From JBDSKH01 sp050245915 (lineage in GTDB: Bacteria > Actinomycetota > Actinomycetes > Actinomycetales > Microbacteriaceae), in NCBI GenBank assembly GCA_050245915.1, contig JBFWWZ010000067.1, positions 1 through 9,935 of the forward strand: 9,935 nt of DNA. Direction: 5' to 3'. Shown piece by piece: positions 1 through 6,339 of the stretch. The position numbers and the translations under genes were made by a program. The notes below the pieces were generated by a model. The model saw only the letters and a program-made list of their open reading frames with translations, had not been told where the DNA came from and did no database searches. Each line of letters begins with the position of its first letter. The first letter of the stretch is position 1.

Positions 1-1
1 A

Positions 2-1144
2 CGAGCGGGCGAGCAGGGCCAGTACTGGGGCACCCGCGCCGACGACCTCATCGTCAAGGCCACCATCGGGCTCCTCGAACGCAACCCGAACCAGCCGAAG
101 GACCGCGTCGACGATGTCGAGATCGCGGCGACCACCCAGACCGGCGATCAGGGCCTCACGCTGGGACGCACCTCCGCCATCCTGGCCGGCCTGCCGCTGA
201 GCGTCCCCGGCTACGCCATCGACCGGATGTGCGCGGGCGCGATGACGAGCGTCACCACGATCGGCAGCGCCATCGGCTTCGGCGCGTACGACATCGGCAT
301 CGCGGGCGGCGTCGAGCACATGGGCCGCCACCCGATGGGCGACGGGGCCGACCCGAACCCCCGGTTCCTCGCCGAGAAGCTCGTTAGCGCCGACGCCCTC
401 AACATGGGCATCACCGCCGAGCGGCTGCACGACCGCTTCCCGTCGCTGACCAAGGAGCGCAGTGACCGGTTCGGGATGCGGAGCCAGCAGAAGGTGGCCG
501 CGGCCTACGCGGCGGGCAAGATCCAGCCCGACCTGATCCCCGTCGCGATCCGCAGCGAAGCGGGATGGGGGCTCGCCACCGAAGACGAAGGCATGCGTCC
601 CGAGACGACGATGGAGGGCCTGGCGACGCTGAAGACCCCGTTCCGGCCGCACGGCAAGGTGACGGCGGGCAACGCGTCCCCGCTCACGGACGGTGCATCC
701 GTCTCGCTGCTGGCATCCGCCGACGCCGCCAAAGAGCTCGGCCTCGGCGTCAAGATGAAGATGGTCAGCTTCGGTTTCGCCGGTGTCGAACCCGAGGTGA
801 TGGGCATCGGCCCGATCCCCAGCACCGAGAAGGCGCTGAAGCGCGCCGGACTCACGATCGACGAGATCGGCGCCTTCGAGCTCAACGAGGCGTTCGCCGT
901 GCAGGTGCTGTCGTTCCTCGACCACTTCGGCATCGACGACGACGACCCGCGGGTGAACCCCTGGGGCGGCGCGATCGCGATCGGGCACCCGCTCGCCGCC
1001 TCCGGCGTGCGCCTGATGACCCAGCTCGCGGCACAGTTCGCCGAGCAGCCCGACGTGCGCTACGGGCTCACCGCCATGTGCGTCGGCCTCGGCCAGGGCG
1101 GCAGCGTCATCTGGGAGAACCCGCACTACAAGGGGAAGAAGTGA
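2..1144 (+). CDS. fadA: Acetyl-CoA C-acyltransferase (thiolase), FadA, 5'-truncated by the window
   Basis: This is a thiolase that cleaves 3-ketoacyl-CoA to acetyl-CoA and a shortened acyl-CoA, the last step of beta-oxidation, in the cytoplasm. Reading frame 2 is open from the window edge and gives about 380 residues; the start codon and perhaps 20-25 N-terminal residues lie upstream. The nucleophilic Cys sits in DRMCAGAMTS (codon 230-232). NEAF (Asn codon 884-886), the His of IAIGHPLAASG (codon 986-988) and the second catalytic Cys of MCVGLGQGG (codon 1079-1081) complete the thiolase active site. The usual GHPxGASG reads GHPLAASG here, a small deviation. Its TGA overlaps the ATG of fadB, so the two are translationally coupled. 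From established knowledge, M. tuberculosis FadA (Rv0859) and FadB (Rv0860) form an alpha2beta2 trifunctional enzyme, and the order here is the same. The physiological substrate chain length cannot be told from sequence. Confidence 0.93.
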   Translation, partial: RAGEQGQYWGTRADDLIVKATIGLLERNPNQPKDRVDDVEIAATTQTGDQGLTLGRTSAILAGLPLSVPGYAIDRMCAGAMTSVTTIGSAIGFGAYDIGIAGGVEHMGRHPMGDGADPNPRFLAEKLVSADALNMGITAERLHDRFPSLTKERSDRFGMRSQQKVAAAYAAGKIQPDLIPVAIRSEAGWGLATEDEGMRPETTMEGLATLKTPFRPHGKVTAGNASPLTDGASVSLLASADAAKELGLGVKMKMVSFGFAGVEPEVMGIGPIPSTEKALKRAGLTIDEIGAFELNEAFAVQVLSFLDHFGIDDDDPRVNPWGGAIAIGHPLAASGVRLMTQLAAQFAEQPDVRYGLTAMCVGLGQGGSVIWENPHYKGKK

Positions 1145-3276
1145 TGACGGATTTCTCGAAGCTGGTCGCCCTCGACCCGGACGAGGTCATCACGCACTCG
1201 TTCGTGCGCGACATCACGCTGCCGAGCGGCAAGACCCTCGCGCTGGTCACGCTCGACAACGGACGTGACCACACCCGCCCCAACACGCTCGGCCCCGGAA
1301 CCCTCATGGAGCTCAAAGGTGTGCTCGAGGGCCTGAAGGAACGGGCGGCGAAGAAGGAGATCGCGGCTGTCGGCATCACCGGCAAGCCGTTCATCCTGGC
1401 CGCGGGGGCCGACCTCTCGAAGGTGGGCGACATCCAGGACCGTGAGACCGGCGTGCTGATGGCGAAACTCGGTCACCAAGCGCTCGGGATGCTGTCCGAG
1501 CTGGGCGTGCCCTCGTTCGCCTTCGTCAACGGGCTGGCCCTCGGCGGCGGAACCGAGATCGCGCTCAACGCGACGTACCGGACGGTCGACTCCAGCATCC
1601 CGGCTCTCGCCCTGCCCGAGGTGTTCCTGGGGCTCGTCCCCGGCTGGGGCGGCGCCTGGCTGCTGCCCAACCTGATCGGCATCGAGAACGCTCTCGAGGT
1701 GATCATCTCCAACCCGCTGAAGAACAACCGCACCCTGAAAGGCAAGGACGTTCTCGAGCTGGGCATCGCCGACGCCATGTTCGGACCGGCGACGTTCCTC
1801 GAGGACTCGCTGAAGTGGGCCGACGGCGTGCTGAACGGCTCGATCAAGGTCAAGCGCAAGAACGAACCGGGCAAGCTGGAACGCGCGGTCAAATGGGACA
1901 TCGCGATCGGCGTCGCCGAGAAGACCCTCAAGAGCCGCATCGGCACGGTCGCGAAGGCGCCCTACCGCGCCCTCGACCTGCTGAAGAAGGCGAAGAACAC
2001 CGACAAGAAGACCGGGTTCGCCGCCGAAGACGAGGCGCTCGCCGACCTGATCGCCGGCGACCAGTTCCGCGCCTCCATCTACGCGTTCAACCTCGTGCAG
2101 AAGCGCGCGAAGAAGCCGGCCGGCGCCCCCGACAAGGCCCTGGCGAAGCCGATCACCAAGGTCGGCGTGATCGGCGCCGGGCTCATGGCCACCCAGTTCG
2201 CGCTGCTGTTCGTGCGGCGCCTGCAGGTGCCTGTGGTGATCACCGACCTCGACCAGGCTCGCGTCGACAAAGGCGTGGAGACCATCCGCGGCGAGATCGA
2301 CGAGCTGCTCGGCAAGGGGCGCATCGACTCCGACGAGGCGAGCAAGCTGAAGAGCCTCGTCACCGGCACCACCGACAAGGCCGACTTCGCCGACTGCGAC
2401 TGGGTCATCGAGGCGGTCTTCGAGGAGGTCGGGGTCAAGCAGCAGGTGTTCGGCGAGGTGGAGAAGCACATCGCCGACGACGCGATCCTCGCCACCAACA
2501 CCTCGTCGCTGTCGGTCGACGAGATCGGGGCGAAGCTGACGCACCCGGAGCGGCTGGTCGGCTTCCACTTCTTCAACCCCGTGGCGGTCATGCCGCTGAT
2601 CGAGGTGGTCAACGCCACGAAGACGAACGAGCAGGCGCTCAGCACGGCGATGGTGATCGCCGAGAAGCTGCGGAAGAACGCGATCATCACCAAGGACGCG
2701 CCGGGCTTCGTCGTCAACCGGGTCCTCGCGAAGCTGCTCGGCGAGGCGATGCACGCGGTCGAGCAGGGCACGCCGTTCGAGACCGTCGTCGAGGCGCAGA
2801 AGCCGTTCGGCTTCCCGATGGACCCGTTCGTCCTCCTGGAACTCGTCGGGCTGAAGGTGGGCGCGCACGTGCTCGACACGCACCACGCCGCCTTCCCCGA
2901 CCGGTTCTTCGAATCCGCGTCGCTGCATGAGCTCGCCGAGTACGGGCACATCCTCGAGAAGGACGCCAAGGGCAAGGTCACCGGATACGACAAGAAGGCG
3001 CTCGCGATCGTCGCCTCCCACACGGCGAAGGACGCGAAGCCCTACACCGCGGCCGAGCTGCAGAGGCGGATCGAGGACGGCCTCGCCGACGAGATCCACC
3101 GCATGCTCGAGGACGGAGTCGTCGCAGCAGCGGAGGACATCGACCTCGGCATGATCCTCGGTGCCGGCTGGCCGTTCCAGATGGGCGGTGCGACCCCGTA
3201 CCTCGACCGTGTCGGGGCGAGCGAGCGTGTCTTCGGGGACACGTTCCATCACCCGGTGATCCGGGGCGTCGACTAA
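1144..3276 (+). CDS. fadB: Trifunctional-enzyme alpha subunit FadB: enoyl-CoA hydratase / 3-hydroxyacyl-CoA dehydrogenase
   Basis: A 710-residue two-function enzyme that hydrates 2-enoyl-CoA and then oxidises 3-hydroxyacyl-CoA with NAD+. The start at 1144 is chosen because its ATG overlaps the fadA TGA and AAGGGG lies 8 nt upstream; the same frame is open further 5' but only across fadA. The N-terminal crotonase domain (about 1-190) has ILAAGADL (oxyanion hole, about 85-91), GLALGGGTE with Glu138, and LPEVFLGLVPGWGG with Glu159; these match the two catalytic glutamates of E. coli FadB. The dehydrogenase domain begins near 338 with the Rossmann turn VIGAGLMA (343-349), followed by NTSSLS (Asn452) and FHFFNPV with His475. 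Glu487 lies 12 residues on, the same His-Glu spacing as E. coli FadB. DAPGFVVNR (Asn525) opens the C-terminal dimerisation half. The Rossmann turn has Ala where many family members have Gly, which I recall also in mycobacterial FadB. The length is close to Rv0860 (about 720 residues). No catalytic residue is missing. Confidence 0.95.
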   Translation: MTDFSKLVALDPDEVITHSFVRDITLPSGKTLALVTLDNGRDHTRPNTLGPGTLMELKGVLEGLKERAAKKEIAAVGITGKPFILAAGADLSKVGDIQDRETGVLMAKLGHQALGMLSELGVPSFAFVNGLALGGGTEIALNATYRTVDSSIPALALPEVFLGLVPGWGGAWLLPNLIGIENALEVIISNPLKNNRTLKGKDVLELGIADAMFGPATFLEDSLKWADGVLNGSIKVKRKNEPGKLERAVKWDIAIGVAEKTLKSRIGTVAKAPYRALDLLKKAKNTDKKTGFAAEDEALADLIAGDQFRASIYAFNLVQKRAKKPAGAPDKALAKPITKVGVIGAGLMATQFALLFVRRLQVPVVITDLDQARVDKGVETIRGEIDELLGKGRIDSDEASKLKSLVTGTTDKADFADCDWVIEAVFEEVGVKQQVFGEVEKHIADDAILATNTSSLSVDEIGAKLTHPERLVGFHFFNPVAVMPLIEVVNATKTNEQALSTAMVIAEKLRKNAIITKDAPGFVVNRVLAKLLGEAMHAVEQGTPFETVVEAQKPFGFPMDPFVLLELVGLKVGAHVLDTHHAAFPDRFFESASLHELAEYGHILEKDAKGKVTGYDKKALAIVASHTAKDAKPYTAAELQRRIEDGLADEIHRMLEDGVVAAAEDIDLGMILGAGWPFQMGGATPYLDRVGASERVFGDTFHHPVIRGVD

Positions 3277-3287
3277 GGCAGCCTCTC

Positions 3288-3302
3288 CCCCGGACCGCGG
3301 GG
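3288..3302. terminator. Possible short convergent hairpin between fadB and the MFS gene
   Basis: The 30-nt gap between the convergent fadB and MFS stop codons contains CCCCG, a 5-nt loop, then CGGGG, a perfect but only 5-bp stem. No T-tract follows on either strand. Its placement suggests a shared weak terminator, but G/C runs make such stems common by chance in this genome. Confidence 0.25.
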
Positions 3303-3306
3303 TCGG

Positions 3307-4824
3307 CTACGGCGTGACGGTCTCCGCCTCGGCGTTCTCGCCCTCGGCCTGCCACTCGCCGTGGCCGCCGGCCTCGGCCGGCAGACGGTGGATGAAGAAG
3401 GTCAGCGCGATCACCGCGAGCGAGATGAAGCCGCCGGCGATGAACGCCATATGCGCTCCCGCCGCCGCCTCGGCCGCGCTCGGCTGCTCCGGGTCGAGGT
3501 TGCCCGCCCCGGCGAGGCCGGTGGCATAGAGCGCCACGAACAGGGCGATACCCGCCGCACCCGCGACCTGCTGCAGGGTCGCGACCGTGGCGCTGCCGTA
3601 CGAGTACAGGTGCGGCTTGAGCGATCCGAGCGACACGCTGAACAGCGGGGTGAAGAGGAACGCGAGTCCCAGGCTGAGCACGATGAACCCGCCGAGCAGG
3701 ACCAGCCAGGAGGATCCCTCGCCGAGCGCGAGGGCGAACGTCCAGAGGGCGGCCGACACGGCGAGCGAGCCGGGCAGGATCAGCGGACGGGGGCCGAACT
3801 TGTCGTACAGCCGTCCGATGGTCGGGCCGAGGAGGCCCATCAGCAGGCTGCCGGGCAGCATGATCGCACCGACGGCGAGCACGTCGAGGCCGAGGGTGTA
3901 GCGCGCGAACTGCGGGATCAGGATGATCACGCCGAACATCGCGAGCATCGCCACCGCGAGCAGCGCGACCGAGAACGTGAAGTTGCGGGACAGGAAGGTG
4001 CGAAGGTCGAGCAGAGCGGAGTCGGTGCGCTGCAGCCGGATCTGGCGCCAGATGAAGATCGCGAGCACCACCAGGCCGAACGTGATCGGGATCCACGGCG
4101 CGACGGGGACGCTACCGAGCGCCGAGCTGCCGATGCCGCTCAGGCCGTACACCAGCGACGAGAAGGCGATCGCCGACAGGATCACCGAGAGCACGTCGAG
4201 CGGAGCCGCGCGCGTCTCGGTGACGTTGGGGACGAACCGGATGCCGATGCCGAGCATGATGAGCGCGATCGGCAGCATCACCCAGAAGAGCCCCTGCCAC
4301 GGCAGCACCTGCAGCAGCGCCCCCGAGACGGTCGGGCCGACGGCGGGCGCCACCGACATCACGATCGAGATGCGCCCCATGATGCGCCCGCGGTCCTGCG
4401 GAGCGACGATCGTCATGACCGTGGTCATCATGAGCGGCATCATGATCGCCGTTCCGATCGCCTGCACGACGCGGCCGACGACGAGCACCTCGAACACCGG
4501 CGACATGGCGGCGATCAGGGTGCCGATGCTGAAGGTCACGAGCGCGACGATGAAGACGGGGCGGGTGTTCAGGCGCTGAAGCAGCCAGCCCGTGGTCGGG
4601 ATGACGACGGCCATGGTGAGCGCGAAGGCGGTGGTCAGCCACTGGCCCTGGGTGGCGTCGATGCGCAGCGCCTCTTGGATCTTGGGCAGCGCGACGGTCA
4701 TCATCGTCTCGTTCAGGAAGACGACGAACACCGCCGCGAGCAGCAGGATCAGGGCCGTGCGATTGCGCCGCGCGATCGCGTCGTCGGTCATGATCGACCC
4801 GGTCGGCGTGGTGTTCAAGGTCAT
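3307..4824 (-). CDS. DHA2-family (EmrB/QacA-type) MFS efflux transporter, 14 TM
   Basis: A 505-residue membrane protein of the major facilitator superfamily, drug:H+ antiporter-2 type, expected to export small toxic compounds using the proton gradient. About 14 hydrophobic helices can be counted, the first at about 24-45 and the last near 465-485, followed by a short acidic hydrophilic tail. Family motifs: LNETMMTVALP in TM1 (38-47, motif D1-like with Glu39 where Asp is common), GWLLQRLNTRPV (79-90, motif A), GRVVQAIG with Arg117 (motif B) and APAVGPTVSG (158-167, motif C). A second motif-A-like loop, GRLYDKFGPRP, lies mid-protein. The start at ATG 4824 has only a weak GAAACGAG-type ribosome site; ATG 4791 (Met12) is an alternative and would remove 11 polar residues. 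It converges on fadB and stands alone as a transcription unit. The upstream operator-like palindrome suggests repression by a regulator encoded elsewhere. The substrate cannot be assigned. Confidence 0.92.
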   Translation of the reverse strand: MTLNTTPTGSIMTDDAIARRNRTALILLLAAVFVVFLNETMMTVALPKIQEALRIDATQGQWLTTAFALTMAVVIPTTGWLLQRLNTRPVFIVALVTFSIGTLIAAMSPVFEVLVVGRVVQAIGTAIMMPLMMTTVMTIVAPQDRGRIMGRISIVMSVAPAVGPTVSGALLQVLPWQGLFWVMLPIALIMLGIGIRFVPNVTETRAAPLDVLSVILSAIAFSSLVYGLSGIGSSALGSVPVAPWIPITFGLVVLAIFIWRQIRLQRTDSALLDLRTFLSRNFTFSVALLAVAMLAMFGVIILIPQFARYTLGLDVLAVGAIMLPGSLLMGLLGPTIGRLYDKFGPRPLILPGSLAVSAALWTFALALGEGSSWLVLLGGFIVLSLGLAFLFTPLFSVSLGSLKPHLYSYGSATVATLQQVAGAAGIALFVALYATGLAGAGNLDPEQPSAAEAAAGAHMAFIAGGFISLAVIALTFFIHRLPAEAGGHGEWQAEGENAEAETVTP

Positions 4825-4836
4825 GCGGTGGCTCGT

Positions 4837-4873
4837 TTCGCTGGTGGTTCGGTGGTGGATTCGCTGGGGGTTC
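4837..4873. repeat. 14-bp direct repeat in the MFS leader
   Basis: TTCGCTGGTGGTTC at 4837-4850 recurs as TTCGCTGGGGGTTC at 4860-4873: 13 of 14 bases identical, 23 bp apart start to start. Both copies lie between the proposed transcription start and the start codon of the MFS gene. They could be a tandem binding site or simply a small local duplication; no function is known to me. Confidence 0.55.
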
Positions 4874-4891
4874 CGTGATCGCCCACGCCAT

Positions 4892-4908
4892 TGTGAACAG
4901 TGTCCACA
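4892..4908. promoter_or_regulatory. Near-perfect 17-bp palindromic operator upstream of the MFS gene
   Basis: TGTGAACA-G-TGTCCACA is an inverted repeat with two 8-bp arms matching at 7 of 8 positions around a single central base. Its size and form resemble operators of TetR/AcrR-type repressors. It covers the expected transcription start of the MFS gene (about 4903, minus strand), so a bound protein would block initiation. No regulator gene is adjacent: the neighbours are fadB and an aldo/keto reductase. The repressor type is an inference. Confidence 0.6.
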
Positions 4909-4909
4909 T

Positions 4910-4937
4910 ATAGTACCGCGGGCCCCCGACAATGCAA
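4910..4937 (-). promoter_or_regulatory. Candidate sigma70-type promoter of the MFS gene
   Basis: On the minus strand, TTGCAT (4937-4932) and TACTAT (4915-4910) are separated by 16 bp. The -10 is good and sits in the only AT-rich patch of the intergenic region; the -35 is weak, with only its TTG matching consensus. Initiation would fall near 4903 inside the palindromic operator and leave a leader of about 80 nt. The -35 lies in the loop of the upstream hairpin. Confidence 0.45.
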
Positions 4938-4951
4938 GTCGGAGGCCCGCG
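4917..4951 (-). terminator. Intrinsic-type hairpin ending the MerR-AKR operon
   Basis: A 14-bp stem with a 7-nt loop (plus-strand AATGCAA) begins 13 nt after the aldo/keto reductase stop codon. In minus-strand RNA the one imperfect position is a G-U wobble, whereas in plus-strand RNA it would be an A-C mismatch. The stem therefore fits termination of minus-strand transcripts. No U-tract follows, which is common in high-GC actinobacteria. Confidence 0.7.
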
Positions 4952-4964
4952 CCGGTATTCCGCG

Positions 4965-5930
4965 TCAGCGATTGAGGGGCGTCATGTCCGCGTAGCGGTC
5001 GCCGACCGGTGCGTCGAGCGCGGACAGGGTGGCGAGCTGCGCGGACGTCAGAACCACATCGTCGGCAGCGGCGTTCTCCTCCAGCCGTTCCACGCGCTTG
5101 GTGCCGGGAATGGGGGCGATCCCCTCCCCCTGCGCCAGGATCCACGCGAGTGCGACCTGGGCCGGCGTGGCACCGGCCTCGTCCGCCACGGCCCCCACCG
5201 CATCCACGATCGCCAGGTTCGCGTCGAGGTTCACGAACCGCGGGTTGCTGCGCCGGAAGTCGTTCTCGGCGAGGGTCTCGACCGAGCGGATCGCGCCGGT
5301 CAGAAACCCTCGGCCGAGCGGCGAGTACGGGACGAACCCGATGCCGAGCTCCCGCAGGAGCGGCAACAGCTCGGCCTCCGGTTCCCGCGACCACAGCGAG
5401 TACTCGGTCTGCACCGCGGTCACCGGATGCACCGCGTGCGCCCGTCGGATCGTCGCCGGCGCGGCCTCCGAGAGTCCGTAGTGCAGGATCTTGCCCTCGG
5501 CGACGAGCTGGGCGAGGGCGCCCGCCGTCTCCTCGATCGGCGTGCCCGGATCCATCCGGTGCTGGTAGTAGAGGTCGATGTAGTCGGTGCCGAGGCGTTT
5601 CAACGAGCCCTCGACGGACAGGCGCACGTTCTCGGCTGAGCCGTCGAGGCCGGGAGAGTCATCGAGCGTGTGCCGGATCGTGCCGAACTTGGTCGCCACG
5701 ACGACCTTCTCCCGATCCGCGCCGAGCGCCCGCCCGAGCAGCTCCTCGTTGACGTAGGGGCCGTAGATCTCAGCGGTGTCGAAGAACGTGATCCCGAGCT
5801 CGAGGGCGCGGCGGACCGTGCGGATCGACTCGGCGTCGTCAGAGCCGGCACCGGTGTAGAACGCCGACATCCCCATCGTCCCGAGGCCGAGACGTGAGAC
5901 ATCGAGTGTTCCGAGGGCGGTGTGCTTCAT
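4965..5930 (-). CDS. NADPH-dependent aldo/keto reductase
   Basis: A 321-residue soluble TIM-barrel oxidoreductase that would reduce aldehydes or ketones with NADPH. The sequence opens with LGLGTMGMSAFY (14-25), typical of the bacterial IolS/YakC-like subgroup. The catalytic tetrad is intact: Asp51 and Tyr56 in FFDTAEIYG, Lys81 in VVATKFG and His124 in YIDLYYQHRMDP. Near the C-terminus IPGTKR contributes to the cofactor phosphate site. The length is normal for the family. Its ATG overlaps the TGA of the MerR regulator upstream (ATGA, 5927-5930), with AAAGG about 11 nt before the start, so the two are one operon and coupled. That pairing suggests the enzyme is induced by the compound, or a related stress, that the regulator senses, probably a reactive aldehyde or other electrophile. 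The true substrate is unknown. Confidence 0.93.
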   Translation of the reverse strand: MKHTALGTLDVSRLGLGTMGMSAFYTGAGSDDAESIRTVRRALELGITFFDTAEIYGPYVNEELLGRALGADREKVVVATKFGTIRHTLDDSPGLDGSAENVRLSVEGSLKRLGTDYIDLYYQHRMDPGTPIEETAGALAQLVAEGKILHYGLSEAAPATIRRAHAVHPVTAVQTEYSLWSREPEAELLPLLRELGIGFVPYSPLGRGFLTGAIRSVETLAENDFRRSNPRFVNLDANLAIVDAVGAVADEAGATPAQVALAWILAQGEGIAPIPGTKRVERLEENAAADDVVLTSAQLATLSALDAPVGDRYADMTPLNR

Positions 5931-6295
5931 TTGGTGATGAGCCTTTCGTAGGTTTCGATCTTGAATTCGATGGCGGCGAGGCTGCGACGCATCTCCCGGA
6001 GTTGCTCCTGCACCCGCTCGCGGTGGTCGACGAGCAGCGCCAGCCGGTCGGCGGCGGTCTGATCCCCGCCGCGGGCCAGCTCGGCGTAGCGCCGGATGTC
6101 GCGGATCGGCATCCCCGTGGACCGGAGGCGCGTGACGAACTCCACCCAGCGCAGGTCCTGCTCGGTGTACCGCCGGTGGCTGCTCGAGGCGCGGCCGATG
6201 GGGGCGAGCAGCAGCCCCTCCTGCTCGTAGTAGCGCAGCGTCGACGTGGTCAGTCCGGTCTCCGCGGCGACATCCGAGATGGTGAGCGACGTCAT
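5927..6295 (-). CDS. Small MerR-family transcriptional regulator without cysteines
   Basis: A 122-residue dimeric DNA-binding protein. The winged helix-turn-helix occupies about 4-70: TISDVAAETGLTTSTLRYYE (5-24), EGLL (26-29) and RRYTEQDLRWVEFV (41-54) are the usual MerR signatures. A dimerisation coiled coil follows (about 84-119, heptads rich in Leu and Arg/Glu). There is no separate effector domain. Overall it looks like the aldehyde/electrophile-responsive AdhR/NmlR group often found next to oxidoreductases, but the protein has no Cys at all, so the thiol chemistry described for that group is not available. It precedes and overlaps an aldo/keto reductase, its probable target along with itself. 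The start at ATG 6295 has no ribosome site and lies about 8 nt after the -10, so the mRNA is probably leaderless. The upstream gene, dxs, ends 44 nt away. Confidence 0.92.
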   Translation of the reverse strand: MTSLTISDVAAETGLTTSTLRYYEQEGLLLAPIGRASSSHRRYTEQDLRWVEFVTRLRSTGMPIRDIRRYAELARGGDQTAADRLALLVDHRERVQEQLREMRRSLAAIEFKIETYERLITK

Positions 6296-6308
6296 AGCGT
6301 CGACGCTA
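6295..6308. repeat. Perfect 14-bp palindrome over the -10 and start codon of the MerR gene
   Basis: TAGCGTCGACGCTA is a perfect inverted repeat without spacer. It contains the -10 hexamer (TAGCGT, minus strand) and reaches the first base of the ATG. It could serve as a second regulator site or affect initiation. A palindrome of this size is not rare by chance in 10 kb, so only the position is suggestive. Confidence 0.45.
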
Positions 6309-6333
6309 CGACTTCGAGTGCGCTTCAGGTCAA
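6303..6333 (-). promoter_or_regulatory. MerR-type promoter with 19-bp spacer and SoxR-box-like operator
   Basis: On the minus strand TTGACC (6333-6328) and TAGCGT (6308-6303) are 19 bp apart, the overlong spacing that MerR-family activators correct by twisting DNA. The 18-bp segment CCTGAAGCGCACTCGAAG (6329-6312) is an imperfect dyad. It agrees at 12 of 18 positions with the E. coli soxS operator as I remember it, in the same register to -35 and -10. The start of transcription would be at or next to the ATG of the regulator gene. Autoregulation and control of the aldo/keto reductase are inferred. Confidence 0.72.
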
Positions 6334-6339
6334 ACGCGG

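Noticed and set aside
565..1143. 5' extension of the fadB frame into fadA
   Set aside because: The extension is Arg-rich without structure and overlaps the conserved thiolase C-terminus. The ATG at 1144, with its ribosome site and ATGA overlap, is the proper start.
1126..3252. 708-residue open frame antisense to fadB
   Set aside because: It mirrors the fadB codons; the translation is a low-complexity mix of Arg, Leu, Val, Glu and Asp without motifs, while the plus strand encodes an intact enzyme. It is a GC-bias artefact.
4112..4891. Proline-rich upstream frame from ATG 4891 that could be a leader peptide for the MFS gene
   Set aside because: It has no stop before the MFS start and continues as an out-of-frame shadow of the transporter, so it is not a classical attenuator leader.
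4825..5394. 5' extension of the MFS frame
   Set aside because: It runs antisense-free through the promoter, operator, terminator and part of the aldo/keto reductase. The protein before Met at 4824 has no MFS character.
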